Below, in pieces: positions 1 to 7,388 of a stretch of DNA of 32,443 nt. Each line of letters opens with the position of its first letter. The stretch's first letter is position 1. The notes beneath the pieces are model-generated. The model made no database searches. It had not been told where the DNA came from and was given only the letters and a program-made list of their open reading frames with translations. The translations under genes and the position numbers were made by a program. This DNA is from UMGS75 sp051872775 (lineage in GTDB: Bacteria > Bacillota_I > Bacilli_A > ML615J-28 > CAG-313), in contig JBJEEE010000067.1 in the NCBI GenBank assembly GCA_051872775.1, positions 1 through 32,443 of the forward strand. Reading direction: 5' to 3'.

Positions 1-206
1 TAATTGGTAATTTTAACTTTGTCTTTTTTGGTTATCTTTATTTTATCATTAACATCCAAATCATCTACTGTAAGTAATTCATACTCATAAGCCTCTTGTA
101 AAGTATAAAATTTTCCCATTTTTTCTTCCTCTACTTTTTTACTATTGCACCCCACTAAACACATTATAAACATCAAACTCATAAAAACTACAAATAATTT
201 TTTCAT
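1..206 (-). CDS. Lipoprotein, N-terminal part (runs off the window)
   Basis: The reading frame starts at the ATG at 204-206 behind a good AAAGGAG ribosome binding site and stays open to the window edge, giving 68 residues. The N terminus MKKLFVVFMSLMFIMC is a signal peptide ending in a lipobox (L-V-G-C), so the mature protein should be a membrane-anchored lipoprotein. The visible mature part is charged and lysine/glutamate rich, with no recognisable domain, and the function is unknown. The gene lies downstream of a possible 24-codon ORF and a promoter/terminator leader at 422-556, so its expression may depend on read-through of that terminator. Confidence 0.8.
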   Translation of the reverse strand, partial: MKKLFVVFMSLMFIMCLVGCNSKKVEEEKMGKFYTLQEAYEYELLTVDDLDVNDKIKITKKDKVKITN

Positions 207-236
207 TTTATATCACTCCTTTCATTTTTAATATAG

Positions 237-311
237 TTAGTATACTTCTGGCCGTATACTATGGCCAACTAGCTCTTTGATAATACGTTTTAATACTAAA
301 TAGATTAACAT
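237..311 (-). CDS. Possible small ORF of 24 codons upstream of the lipoprotein gene
   Basis: The frame begins at ATG 309-311 behind GGGGAGG with seven bases of spacing, one of the better ribosome binding sites in this window. It encodes MLIYLVLKRIIKELVGHS followed by IRPEVY and a TAA at 237-239. The N-terminal half is hydrophobic and then basic, so it could be a small membrane peptide or a translated leader. It ends 31 bases before the lipoprotein start, in the same direction. I do not recognise a family, and with only 24 codons the evidence rests on the ribosome binding site and position. Confidence 0.4.
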   Translation of the reverse strand: MLIYLVLKRIIKELVGHSIRPEVY

Positions 312-421
312 ACTAGTACCTCCCCATATTGTCTTTTACGTTTCATCACTATTCTTACATGAACAAAATTGAGTACTTTTATTTTAACATTTATACTTTA
401 CACATAATAATCTATTTTTAG

Positions 422-453
422 GCAAAAAAAGCCCCCTTTTCCTAAGAGAGCTT
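422..453 (-). terminator. Intrinsic terminator / possible attenuator in the leader of the lipoprotein unit
   Basis: On the minus strand, arm 453-444 (AAGCTCTCTT) pairs with arm 438-429 (AAGGGGGCTT) through ten base pairs, two of them G-U. The loop is five bases and seven T follow. It lies about 70 bases after the predicted start of the transcript from the promoter at 528-556 and before the coding region. Nine bases upstream (499-507) are exactly complementary to 438-446 inside this hairpin, so an alternative fold that opens the terminator is possible. Confidence 0.65.
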
Positions 454-521
454 GTATCTAGTCAGTATATATTTTTCTTAAGAGTGTATTAAAGCAGACT
501 TAGGAAATATTAATATATTAC
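422..521 (-). ncRNA. Candidate short leader RNA or small RNA between a promoter and a terminator
   Basis: A sigma-A-like promoter (528-556) and a T-tailed hairpin (422-453) delimit a transcript of about 100 bases with no good ORF. The segment UUUCCUAAG (507-499) and the segment CUUAGGAAA (446-438) are perfect complements and compete with the terminator stem. This is the layout of a transcription attenuator, but a free-standing small RNA is equally compatible. I recognise no known riboswitch family in it. Confidence 0.35.
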
Positions 522-527
522 AACTTT

Positions 528-556
528 ATTTTACCATAATATGGAAAATAATGCAA
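528..556 (-). promoter_or_regulatory. Sigma-A-type promoter for the leader RNA / lipoprotein unit
   Basis: On the minus strand, TTGCAT (551-556) and TAAAAT (528-533) are separated by exactly 17 bases. The start site is expected near 521. Confidence 0.6.
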
Positions 557-803
557 GGATTTAATTTATTTAAGAATTTGTGTTTATTATTGATGTATTT
601 AAATACAGCTGCTCCGAAATCTCGCCAACGTTCTCTTCAGTATGCTTTTACCTATATTTACTCCTATTTTAGATAAAGAACTGACAAAGGCCTTAAAACC
701 TGCTTAAAAGTTGGTAGTAATACTAATATTAAAATCCCCTTGTTTCTAAAATTTGAAATTAGTTCAACTCCCCGTACAGCTCTACACTTTTTAAATAAAA
801 AAG
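557..803. other. Intergenic stretch with no recognised gene
   Basis: About 250 bases lie between the leader promoter and the terminator of the gltX unit. A short open stretch on the minus strand near 600-700 lacks a start codon and a ribosome binding site. Local GC is slightly higher around 605-640 than in the flanks, so this could be the decayed remnant of a gene, but no family can be named. Confidence 0.4.
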
Positions 804-857
804 AGCTATTTTCAACATTTCATCATAGCAAAACTATGAATTATTGCGAAAATAGCT
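804..857 (-). terminator. Compound hairpin terminator after tRNA-Glu
   Basis: A ten-base-pair outer stem (804-813 with 848-857) encloses a second hairpin (823-828 with 834-839). On the minus strand a T-rich run follows at about 803-792. This is the most convincing end point for the tRNA-Ser / gltX / tRNA-Glu unit. Confidence 0.7.
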
Positions 858-865
858 TATTTTTT

Positions 866-886
866 AAAAGTCTACAAAAGACTTTT
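866..886. terminator. Short hairpin just downstream of tRNA-Glu
   Basis: Eight base pairs (AAAAGTCT at 866-873 with AGACTTTT at 879-886) with a five-base loop. The tail on the minus strand is A-rich after the stem, so it is a weak terminator at best. It could also help define the 3' end for tRNA processing. Confidence 0.4.
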
Positions 887-899
887 TGACCGACTTTAA

Positions 900-975
900 T
901 GGTAGCCAATACGGGGTTCGAACCCGTGTGTGTATCCTTGAGAGGGATATGAGTTAACCGCTTCTCCAATTGGCC
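900..975 (-). tRNA. tRNA-Glu (anticodon CUC)
   Basis: A 76-base cloverleaf with acceptor stem GGCCAAT/ATTGGCT (first pair G-U), anticodon stem TATCC/GGATA, loop CTCTCAA with anticodon CTC, and T-arm GGTTCGAACC flanked by CG pairs. The CCA end is encoded. It begins 22 bases after the stop codon of the glutamyl-tRNA synthetase gene on the same strand with no terminator between, so the enzyme and its substrate tRNA are probably made from one transcript. Confidence 0.95.
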
Positions 976-997
976 ATATTAAGAGAGTATAACTCTC

Positions 998-2665
998 TTA
1001 TTTATTAATTATTTTGTTAATTCTACGTTTTACTTCATCTAATCCTAGTATTTTCATTACATAATATAAATTAGGTGATTGAAATCTTAATGTAATAACC
1101 ATACGAAGTAATCCTGCGATATCACCAACGTGACCAGGGAAGGCTTCTTTATTCTTTTTCCATTCTTTCGGTGTTGCTGCAAACCCACATTTTACAGCTA
1201 CTTCTTTCATATAGTTAAACCAATTTTCTTCATCTAAAGTTAAATCTAAGTTAGAAACATATTCTACTAAGATTTGTTTTGCCATATCCTCGTTTATATT
1301 AGCAGGATATGCAAAACATTCATCAAACATTTGTTCATAGTAATCATTATAGAAGAATTTGATTAATGGGAAAATATCAGAATACTTTTCATAATCCTTA
1401 CGAGGATTATCTTTTTCTCTTTCTATTCCAACAATTGATGAATAATAATCATAATCTCTTTCAATTAAATCACATAATTCTTTTGAATATTCTTTAGCCC
1501 ATTTATATGATGCTTCCGAAAACTCTTTTGTATTCATATGACCAAGTTTTTCCTTACATAGATTTTGGATCTTAGCCATATCAAATAAAGCACCATCTAA
1601 TGACATTTTATCAAATGAAAGTTTAAACTCATCACGAGATAAGTTAGGATTTTCATCACGCCATGCTTCAAAGTTAGAATTAGCAATTGTAAATAGATAT
1701 TCCATAAATCCTTCAACAGGATAACCTAGTTCTAAGAAATAAGAAACAGCTGCTTCGTCATCTTTACGTTTAGAAAGTTTACGACGATTTCCATTATCTA
1801 ATTTCATTATTACTGGTAAATGGGCATAAATTGGTTGTTCCCACTTCATTGCTTCAAATAATTCAATATGTACAGGAACGCTAGGCATCCATTCTTCTCC
1901 TCTTGTTACATGAGTGGTACGCATAAAGTGATCATCTACTAAATGTGCAAAATGATATGTTGGTAAATTATCGCTTTTTAAAATTACAATGTGTTGATCA
2001 TTTTGAGCAATTTCAATTTTACCTCTTATCGCATCAACAAAGGTGATTTTTTTAGAACTATCACCATGTGATCTAAATCTTATTACATATGGTTCCCCAT
2101 TTTTGATTCTTGTCATTGCTTCTTCTGGTGTAAGCATACTACATTTTGCATATTTACCATAATAGCCAAAATTTTCTTTATTCTTTTCTTGGGCTTTTCT
2201 TAACTCATCAAGTTCTTCTGTTGAGCAAAAACATGGGTATGCAAGATTATGTGCAACCATATATTTTATAACGACTTTATAAATAGATTCACGTTCACTT
2301 TGAATGTAGGGTGCATAATCGCCTTTTTGATAATCGCCATAATAACCTTCACTTGGAACTACCCCAAACTTGGCTAGTTGTTCAATTAAGTTTTTACCAC
2401 TACCGGCAATCTCACGTTTTTGGTCAGTATCTTCTAGTCTAATATAAAATACACCATCACTTTGGGTTGCAAGTTTCCATGAAATTGTAGCCGCAAATAA
2501 TGAACCAGTATGTAAGAACCCTGTAGGGCTAGGTGCAAATCTTGTTACAAATGCTCCTTCTTTTAAATTTCGTTTAGGAAATCTTTTTTCTAAATCCTCA
2601 ATGGTATCAGTAATATCAGGAAAGATTAAATTGGCTAATTCTTGATATGAATCAAAATTTTGCAT
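998..2665 (-). CDS. gltX: Glutamyl-tRNA synthetase
   Basis: GltX charges tRNA-Glu with glutamate in the cytoplasm. The class I signature RFAPSPTGFLHTG is at residues 42-54, with HTG in place of the textbook HIGH. The KMSKS-type loop appears as KLSKRK, followed by the usual DDEAAVSYF context. At 555 residues it is longer than most bacterial GluRS (about 460-500), with about 35 residues before the catalytic fold. The start codon (2663-2665) has an AGGTG ribosome binding site at good spacing. The gene sits between tRNA-Ser upstream and tRNA-Glu downstream, all on one strand. Whether it also charges tRNA-Gln cannot be judged here. Confidence 0.95.
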   Translation of the reverse strand: MQNFDSYQELANLIFPDITDTIEDLEKRFPKRNLKEGAFVTRFAPSPTGFLHTGSLFAATISWKLATQSDGVFYIRLEDTDQKREIAGSGKNLIEQLAKFGVVPSEGYYGDYQKGDYAPYIQSERESIYKVVIKYMVAHNLAYPCFCSTEELDELRKAQEKNKENFGYYGKYAKCSMLTPEEAMTRIKNGEPYVIRFRSHGDSSKKITFVDAIRGKIEIAQNDQHIVILKSDNLPTYHFAHLVDDHFMRTTHVTRGEEWMPSVPVHIELFEAMKWEQPIYAHLPVIMKLDNGNRRKLSKRKDDEAAVSYFLELGYPVEGFMEYLFTIANSNFEAWRDENPNLSRDEFKLSFDKMSLDGALFDMAKIQNLCKEKLGHMNTKEFSEASYKWAKEYSKELCDLIERDYDYYSSIVGIEREKDNPRKDYEKYSDIFPLIKFFYNDYYEQMFDECFAYPANINEDMAKQILVEYVSNLDLTLDEENWFNYMKEVAVKCGFAATPKEWKKNKEAFPGHVGDIAGLLRMVITLRFQSPNLYYVMKILGLDEVKRRINKIINK

Positions 2666-2701
2666 ATGTTCACCTTCTATTTATAAATTATTTGTATAAG
2701 A

Positions 2702-2792
2702 TGGCGGAAGAAAAGGGATTTGAACCCTCGCACCGTGTTACCGATCTACTAGCTTTCCAAGCCAGCCCCTTCAACCACTTGGGTATTCTTCC
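2702..2792 (-). tRNA. tRNA-Ser (anticodon GGA)
   Basis: A 91-base class II tRNA with acceptor stem GGAAGAA/TTCTTCC, anticodon stem CTGGC/GCTAG, loop TTGGAAA (anticodon GGA, reading UCC and UCU), a long variable arm typical of serine tRNAs, T-arm GGGTTCAAATCCC and encoded GCCA end. A consensus promoter lies just upstream. No terminator separates it from gltX 36 bases downstream. Confidence 0.95.
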
Positions 2793-2801
2793 ACGTGCCA
2801 T

Positions 2802-2830
2802 ATTATACCACTTTTTTTATTTTTTCGCAA
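2802..2830 (-). promoter_or_regulatory. Promoter of the tRNA-Ser / gltX / tRNA-Glu unit
   Basis: TTGCGA (2825-2830) and TATAAT (2802-2807) with 17-base spacing and an extended -10 TGG directly before TATAAT. The tRNA 5' end lies ten bases beyond the -10 box, so the primary transcript needs little 5' trimming. Confidence 0.8.
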
Positions 2831-2909
2831 TCAAATAACAACACTACATCATTTAAATTTAATAAAGAGACATTTTACTTATATAATTTTAATTTTTTTA
2901 TTATTTGTC

Positions 2910-2938
2910 TTTATCTATTTTTTAATCTATGATATAAT
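2910..2938 (+). promoter_or_regulatory. Promoter of hpt-udk
   Basis: A perfect TATAAT (2933-2938) with the extended -10 element TGA and a weak -35 (TTTATC, 2910-2915) at 17 bases. It lies 25 bases before the hpt start codon. Confidence 0.65.
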
Positions 2939-2962
2939 ATTGGTGTCAATTGGAGGTAAATC

Positions 2963-3502
2963 ATGTATAACGACATCAAAGAAATTTTAATCAGTGAAGA
3001 AAGAATCGAGAAAAGATGTAAAGAACTAGGAAAATTAATTGACCAGGATTATCAAGACAAATGTCCTTTGTTAGTAGGATTTTTAAAAGGTTGTGTCCCT
3101 TTTTTAGCTGAACTAATTAAACATATTAGTATTCATTTAGAATATGACTTTATGGATATTGATAGTTATTTTGGTGGAACACAAAGTAGTGGACAAATCA
3201 AGATTGTTAAAGATTTAAATGTTGATATTAAAGGACGCGATATTTTAATTATTGAAGATATCGTTGATACAGGGTATACCCTTCACACAGTACTACCAAT
3301 TCTTAAAGAAAGAGGGGCAGCAACAATTGAAATTGTTACCCTCCTTGACAAACCAGATGGTAGACTTGTTGATGACATTAATCCAAAATATGTTGGATTT
3401 AATGTTCCTAAGGCTTTCTTAGTTGGGTTTGGCCTAGACTATAAACAAAAATATCGTAACCTACCTTTTGTTGGTATCTTAAAGGAAGAGGTTTATAAAT
3501 AA
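2963..3502 (+). CDS. hpt: Hypoxanthine (guanine) phosphoribosyltransferase
   Basis: This salvage enzyme joins hypoxanthine or guanine to PRPP to form IMP or GMP. The PRPP-binding motif LIIEDIVDTGYTL is near residues 95-107, and the length (179) is normal for the family. The N-terminal SEERIEKRCKELGK and the aromatic FVGFGLDY/YRNLPFVGIL segments near the C terminus are typical of bacterial Hpt. The start ATG follows a TGGAGG ribosome binding site. Its TAA overlaps the udk ATG by one base, so the two genes are translationally coupled. It matches the guanine/hypoxanthine permease encoded at 26514-27935. Confidence 0.95.
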   Translation: MYNDIKEILISEERIEKRCKELGKLIDQDYQDKCPLLVGFLKGCVPFLAELIKHISIHLEYDFMDIDSYFGGTQSSGQIKIVKDLNVDIKGRDILIIEDIVDTGYTLHTVLPILKERGAATIEIVTLLDKPDGRLVDDINPKYVGFNVPKAFLVGFGLDYKQKYRNLPFVGILKEEVYK

Positions 3503-4131
3503 TGAAACCTACTATTATAGGAATAGCGGGTGGTACATCATCAGGTAAAACAACGGTTGCACAAAGGCTATTTGAAGAAACAAAAGCATTTGGAACAGTT
3601 ACCCTAATTAGAATTGATGATTACTATAAGAAACTTTCCGAAATTCCTCTTAATGAAGAAGGAAATCGCAATTTTGATCATCCAGACTCATATGATACGG
3701 ATTTAATTGTTAGTGATTTAATGAAACTTAAACATGGGCAAAAGATTAATAAGCCAATATACGACTTTGTTATATCTGATCGTTCTAATCAAACAGAAGA
3801 AATCTTACCAGGTGATGTCATTATTGTTGAGGGCATAATGGTTTTTGCCATTGAACAAATAAGAAAATGCTTAGACATCAAGATATATGTTGATACTCCT
3901 GATGATATAAGATTTATCAGAAGATTAAGACGTGATATTGTCGATCGTAAACGTAGTGTCGACTCAATCGTAAATCAATATTTAAGTTCCGTTAGACCTA
4001 TGTTTCAGGCTTTTGTTGAGCCTTCTAAAAAATATGCAGATATTATTATTCCCGAGGGTGGACATAATTTTGTCGCCATGGATTTACTTATAACTAAAAT
4101 AAAAAATATCTTAAAACAAGAAAAAAACTAG
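3502..4131 (+). CDS. udk: Uridine kinase
   Basis: Udk phosphorylates uridine and cytidine to UMP and CMP in pyrimidine salvage. The P-loop GGTSSGKTT lies at residues 10-18. The conserved DDYYK and NFDHPDSYDTDL segments follow, then the RRLRRDIVDRKRS lid region. At 209 residues it is full length. It overlaps hpt by one base (TAATG) and ends inside a bidirectional terminator. Together with the uracil permease at 24938-26326 it points to active use of external pyrimidines. Confidence 0.95.
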   Translation: MKPTIIGIAGGTSSGKTTVAQRLFEETKAFGTVTLIRIDDYYKKLSEIPLNEEGNRNFDHPDSYDTDLIVSDLMKLKHGQKINKPIYDFVISDRSNQTEEILPGDVIIVEGIMVFAIEQIRKCLDIKIYVDTPDDIRFIRRLRRDIVDRKRSVDSIVNQYLSSVRPMFQAFVEPSKKYADIIIPEGGHNFVAMDLLITKIKNILKQEKN

Positions 4132-4153
4132 CAAATATTAAATTTGCTAGTTT
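4125..4153. terminator. Bidirectional terminator between udk and the DUF885 lipoprotein gene
   Basis: A perfect 12-base-pair stem (4125-4136 with 4142-4153) with a five-base loop sits between two convergent genes. A T-rich tail follows on the plus strand and another on the minus strand. The udk stop codon lies within the left arm. Confidence 0.85.
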
Positions 4154-4158
4154 ATTTT

Positions 4159-6420
4159 TTAAGCAATTAAGAATGTTTTATCATTAATATACTCTTTAAC
4201 ACGTGAAATAACAATATCTAAAGGAGCAGCACCTTCACTTAGTAATACTGAGTTAAATTCTACTTCATCAAAATATTCGCCTAATGCTTCTTCTGCCATT
4301 TCATGTAGATCTTCAAGTACTAATAATGATAATCCATACATTGACATATTAGTTGGGATCTCAATTAGTTGTTCATATGTTGAAACAATCGCTTCATCAG
4401 TTGATGTAAAGCTATTACCCGTTAAATCATTAACAAGTGCAGTAAATTCTTCAATATCGTATCCTAAATAATGGATTGCTACATCAAAATATGTACTCAT
4501 AACTGTAGATAAAATGTTATCATAACGTAAATACTCTAAGGCTAATCTTTGACCTTCACTTACATATAGATCGGCAAATGAATATGCTTTATTTTCAACA
4601 TATGATGCCCATCCTTCCATAAAGCCACTACATCTAACTATCTTACGTACATCATTTATATCTAAACTCTTGCAATAAACATTTTGATATAGATGTCCTG
4701 GATATCCTTCATGAGCAAGTGTTGTAAAGACATAGTTGTAGTTATCCGCATAAAGTGGATTTAAATATACCGACTCAAATCTAGTTTCATCAATAGGTGA
4801 AACAAAATATGCGGCTGGACTAAAATTATTTTGAAGTGATTCAGGAACATACTTTAAGGAAATCTCTGGCATTTCTTTGATTTCAGGAACAATTTCTTTA
4901 GCATATTCTCTATATAATACTAGTAATTCTTCATATGTATAATTAGAAAAAGGTGTATCATAGATGACCGCATTATAGAAATCATCACCATTATCTTTAT
5001 CAAGTTCTCTATACTCACCAATGACGTTCATTAATTTAGCATAATATTCTTCATATTTAGCAGCTACGTATTCTACTAAAGCATTACCATCAATATTATT
5101 AATACCTAAAACGTTACTTAACTTAATTAAATAATATTCTTGACCTTCTTCTCCAAAGGCTGCAAGACCTCCATATACAGTTGCGTTACCTTTTAATTCA
5201 GGTAGATTATCAAGTACATATTGATATGCTTCTGTTAAACTACCAGTAATTGCAACATATGCTAATTCTTTATATTCATCAATAGTATGACTAACAACTT
5301 CAAAATCGATATTATCAATCTTTTCATTAAAAATACCGATTAAGAAATTATCATCACCTAATGCTACAAATTCTTCACATTGACTAATAACATTATCAAT
5401 AACAAAATCTGGCATTGCATAACCATATTTGATTTGATCTTTAGTAAATTCAACATAAGATTCAAAAGCAGGAACAGAACTTTCAAGTATGGAAATAAAA
5501 TCTAAAATATCTTGTTCATTTCTAAACTTGAATTCCGCAAGTTCTACTGGTAAATTAGCTTGATATCCTAAATATGATCCTAAATAACCATTTGTCATAT
5601 AATCCATGTTTTCTGTGATAGAAATAATGTATACTAAATATCTTTCCACAATTTCATATGTTGTTTGTTCTTCATAACTTAATTGATCATAATCGAAAGC
5701 ATGAAGACTGTCTATATAGGCTTGAATTTCCTCTATACCTTCTTCATATGAATAACTATTATCATATGTAGTTAAAACAGCATCATAATGTTCAATACCA
5801 TAGTTTTCTGGATTATTGAAGAAGAAATTAACACTTAATTGATCACCTTCCATAACATCAATTAAGAATTGATCCATAAAGGCTTCAAATTCTTCATTTT
5901 GAGGATTATCAATAATCATAATTGCTTTAAGTGTATCCACAAGTAAGCCCGATTCAACGTCATATACTTTAGCAGTTGCATAATACTTTCCAACTTCAGT
6001 TGCTTCATTATTGCTATACTCGATTTGATACTTTTCTTCATCGTACTCACCAACAAGAAGTTCAAAAGTACTACCATCATAAACAAAGTTTTGACTAGCA
6101 AATTCAATGTCTAAAGATGGGCCAATAATAACTAAGTTACCGGTTAAAGTAAATATTACTTCTTCGGTTTGATTAGCTTTCACAGTCGCCGTTACTTCAT
6201 AGTTTCCTGGTTCGCTTTGATCATTGTTTTCATATACTACTGAGTATCCATAAGGAAGGCTTCCTTTTAATACTAATGAATGGACTTCACCATCATATGA
6301 GCAAGTAACATCTTCTAAAGCATAGTCTTCTGCCTTAGGAACAGGACTTTGAAGACAACTTGTAAGTGTTAAAGCAAATAATAAAATAAATGCACCAAAA
6401 TAAAATCTTCTTTTCATCAT
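4159..6420 (-). CDS. DUF885-family lipoprotein, probable zinc peptidase with two N-terminal Ig-like domains
   Basis: A 753-residue exported protein. A signal peptide ends in the lipobox L-T-S-C (Cys22). Two beta-rich repeats at about 35-97 and 105-170 each contain a YDG motif and an (E/V)PGNYEVTA-like or VGKYYATA-like strand, resembling bacterial Ig-like modules. The rest (about 180-750) matches the DUF885 fold: HEGYPGH at 570-576 and EGWASYVE from 602 are the usual metal-ligand motifs of this helical, thermolysin-like group. Most DUF885 proteins lack the Ig-like front. It is the last gene of a three-gene unit, 17 bases after the SDR gene, with an AGGAGG site. The substrate is unknown; a surface peptidase role is inferred. 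Confidence 0.85.
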   Translation of the reverse strand: MMKRRFYFGAFILLFALTLTSCLQSPVPKAEDYALEDVTCSYDGEVHSLVLKGSLPYGYSVVYENNDQSEPGNYEVTATVKANQTEEVIFTLTGNLVIIGPSLDIEFASQNFVYDGSTFELLVGEYDEEKYQIEYSNNEATEVGKYYATAKVYDVESGLLVDTLKAIMIIDNPQNEEFEAFMDQFLIDVMEGDQLSVNFFFNNPENYGIEHYDAVLTTYDNSYSYEEGIEEIQAYIDSLHAFDYDQLSYEEQTTYEIVERYLVYIISITENMDYMTNGYLGSYLGYQANLPVELAEFKFRNEQDILDFISILESSVPAFESYVEFTKDQIKYGYAMPDFVIDNVISQCEEFVALGDDNFLIGIFNEKIDNIDFEVVSHTIDEYKELAYVAITGSLTEAYQYVLDNLPELKGNATVYGGLAAFGEEGQEYYLIKLSNVLGINNIDGNALVEYVAAKYEEYYAKLMNVIGEYRELDKDNGDDFYNAVIYDTPFSNYTYEELLVLYREYAKEIVPEIKEMPEISLKYVPESLQNNFSPAAYFVSPIDETRFESVYLNPLYADNYNYVFTTLAHEGYPGHLYQNVYCKSLDINDVRKIVRCSGFMEGWASYVENKAYSFADLYVSEGQRLALEYLRYDNILSTVMSTYFDVAIHYLGYDIEEFTALVNDLTGNSFTSTDEAIVSTYEQLIEIPTNMSMYGLSLLVLEDLHEMAEEALGEYFDEVEFNSVLLSEGAAPLDIVISRVKEYINDKTFLIA

Positions 6421-6437
6421 CTTTTCCTCCTAATATC

Positions 6438-7388
6438 TTATTTTTGATTATTTTCTTTAAACCATTGCACCGTTTTCTTGATTGTCTCCTCTATTGGTGT
6501 AAGATGCCAATTTAAGCATTGTTTTGCTTTTGATGAATCATAATTATGATTTTCTAAAATAGTCTCTATTGTAAACTTTGATAAATATGGAACAAAAGGA
6601 CAAGCCAATCTAACAACCCACATCGGAATTTTCACAATTTTTCGCTTTACATTTAATTCCTTATTTATCATTTGATACAATTCAATAACTGAAACATTAT
6701 GACCCGATAAGATAAAAGTATCGCTAATATCTGATGAAGATATGCTGTAAATAGCACTTACAACATCATCGACATCGATAAAATTATATCCTCCTTTAAC
6801 ACCAAACTCCATTTTACCATTAATGGCATCAAGGACAACTTTACCAATCATCGATGGTTTATAATCATTAATCCCAATGACTGCAGATGGATAAACAATG
6901 GAAATTAAGGTATCGGTTTTCTCTTTCATTTTATCAATTACATAGTTTGTTGCAAGACCTTTTGTATATGGATAATTATTTTTAAATTTACTACAATCAA
7001 TATATTCAGGCTCAACTATTGTGGATGTACTATCCGGTTTATAAATTGCATCTACGGTACTACAATAAATATATTTACTTACTTTATTTTCAATACAAAC
7101 ATCTGTAATCAAGACACAACCTTCATAATTTACATGCATTGTTTCTTCTTTTAATTTATTTTTGATATCAATAATAGCCATTAAGTTAATGACTATATCT
7201 TTTTCATGGATATTCTTTTTTAAATCTTCTTTATTAAAGAGATTACACACTACATAGTCAATATCTATGTCTTTTAAGTTATGGTCAACTCGACGAGCTA
7301 AAACCCTTACTTTTTCATTTTTACTTACTAAAAATCTTACTAAATTATTTCCGATATGTCCGGTTGCACCGATAATAACATATGCCAT
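6438..7388 (-). CDS. NAD(P)-dependent epimerase/dehydratase (extended SDR)
   Basis: A 316-residue cytoplasmic Rossmann enzyme. The cofactor motif GATGHIG lies at residues 7-13 and the catalytic YPYTK (Y-x3-K) near residue 135. A serine/threonine-rich strand (YCSTVDA) supplies the third catalytic residue. The family acts on nucleotide sugars, sterols or flavonoid-like substrates; nothing here fixes the substrate. The start codon overlaps the stop of the upstream membrane-protein gene (TAATG), so the two are translationally coupled, and the DUF885 lipoprotein gene follows 17 bases later. No sugar-transferase genes are nearby, so a polysaccharide role is not supported by context. Confidence 0.85.
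   Translation of the reverse strand: MAYVIIGATGHIGNNLVRFLVSKNEKVRVLARRVDHNLKDIDIDYVVCNLFNKEDLKKNIHEKDIVINLMAIIDIKNKLKEETMHVNYEGCVLITDVCIENKVSKYIYCSTVDAIYKPDSTSTIVEPEYIDCSKFKNNYPYTKGLATNYVIDKMKEKTDTLISIVYPSAVIGINDYKPSMIGKVVLDAINGKMEFGVKGGYNFIDVDDVVSAIYSISSSDISDTFILSGHNVSVIELYQMINKELNVKRKIVKIPMWVVRLACPFVPYLSKFTIETILENHNYDSSKAKQCLNWHLTPIEETIKKTVQWFKENNQK

Noticed and set aside
600..710. Short minus-strand open stretch ending in a serine/arginine-rich peptide, possible decayed gene
   Set aside because: It has no start codon or ribosome binding site and an in-frame stop lies just upstream; too short to assign to any family.
2647..2838. Plus-strand ORF across tRNA-Ser
   Set aside because: It is the antisense of the tRNA and has no ribosome binding site of its own.
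5916..6107. Minus-strand ORF inside the DUF885 gene
   Set aside because: It is in another frame of a well-supported coding region, with leucine-rich random composition.
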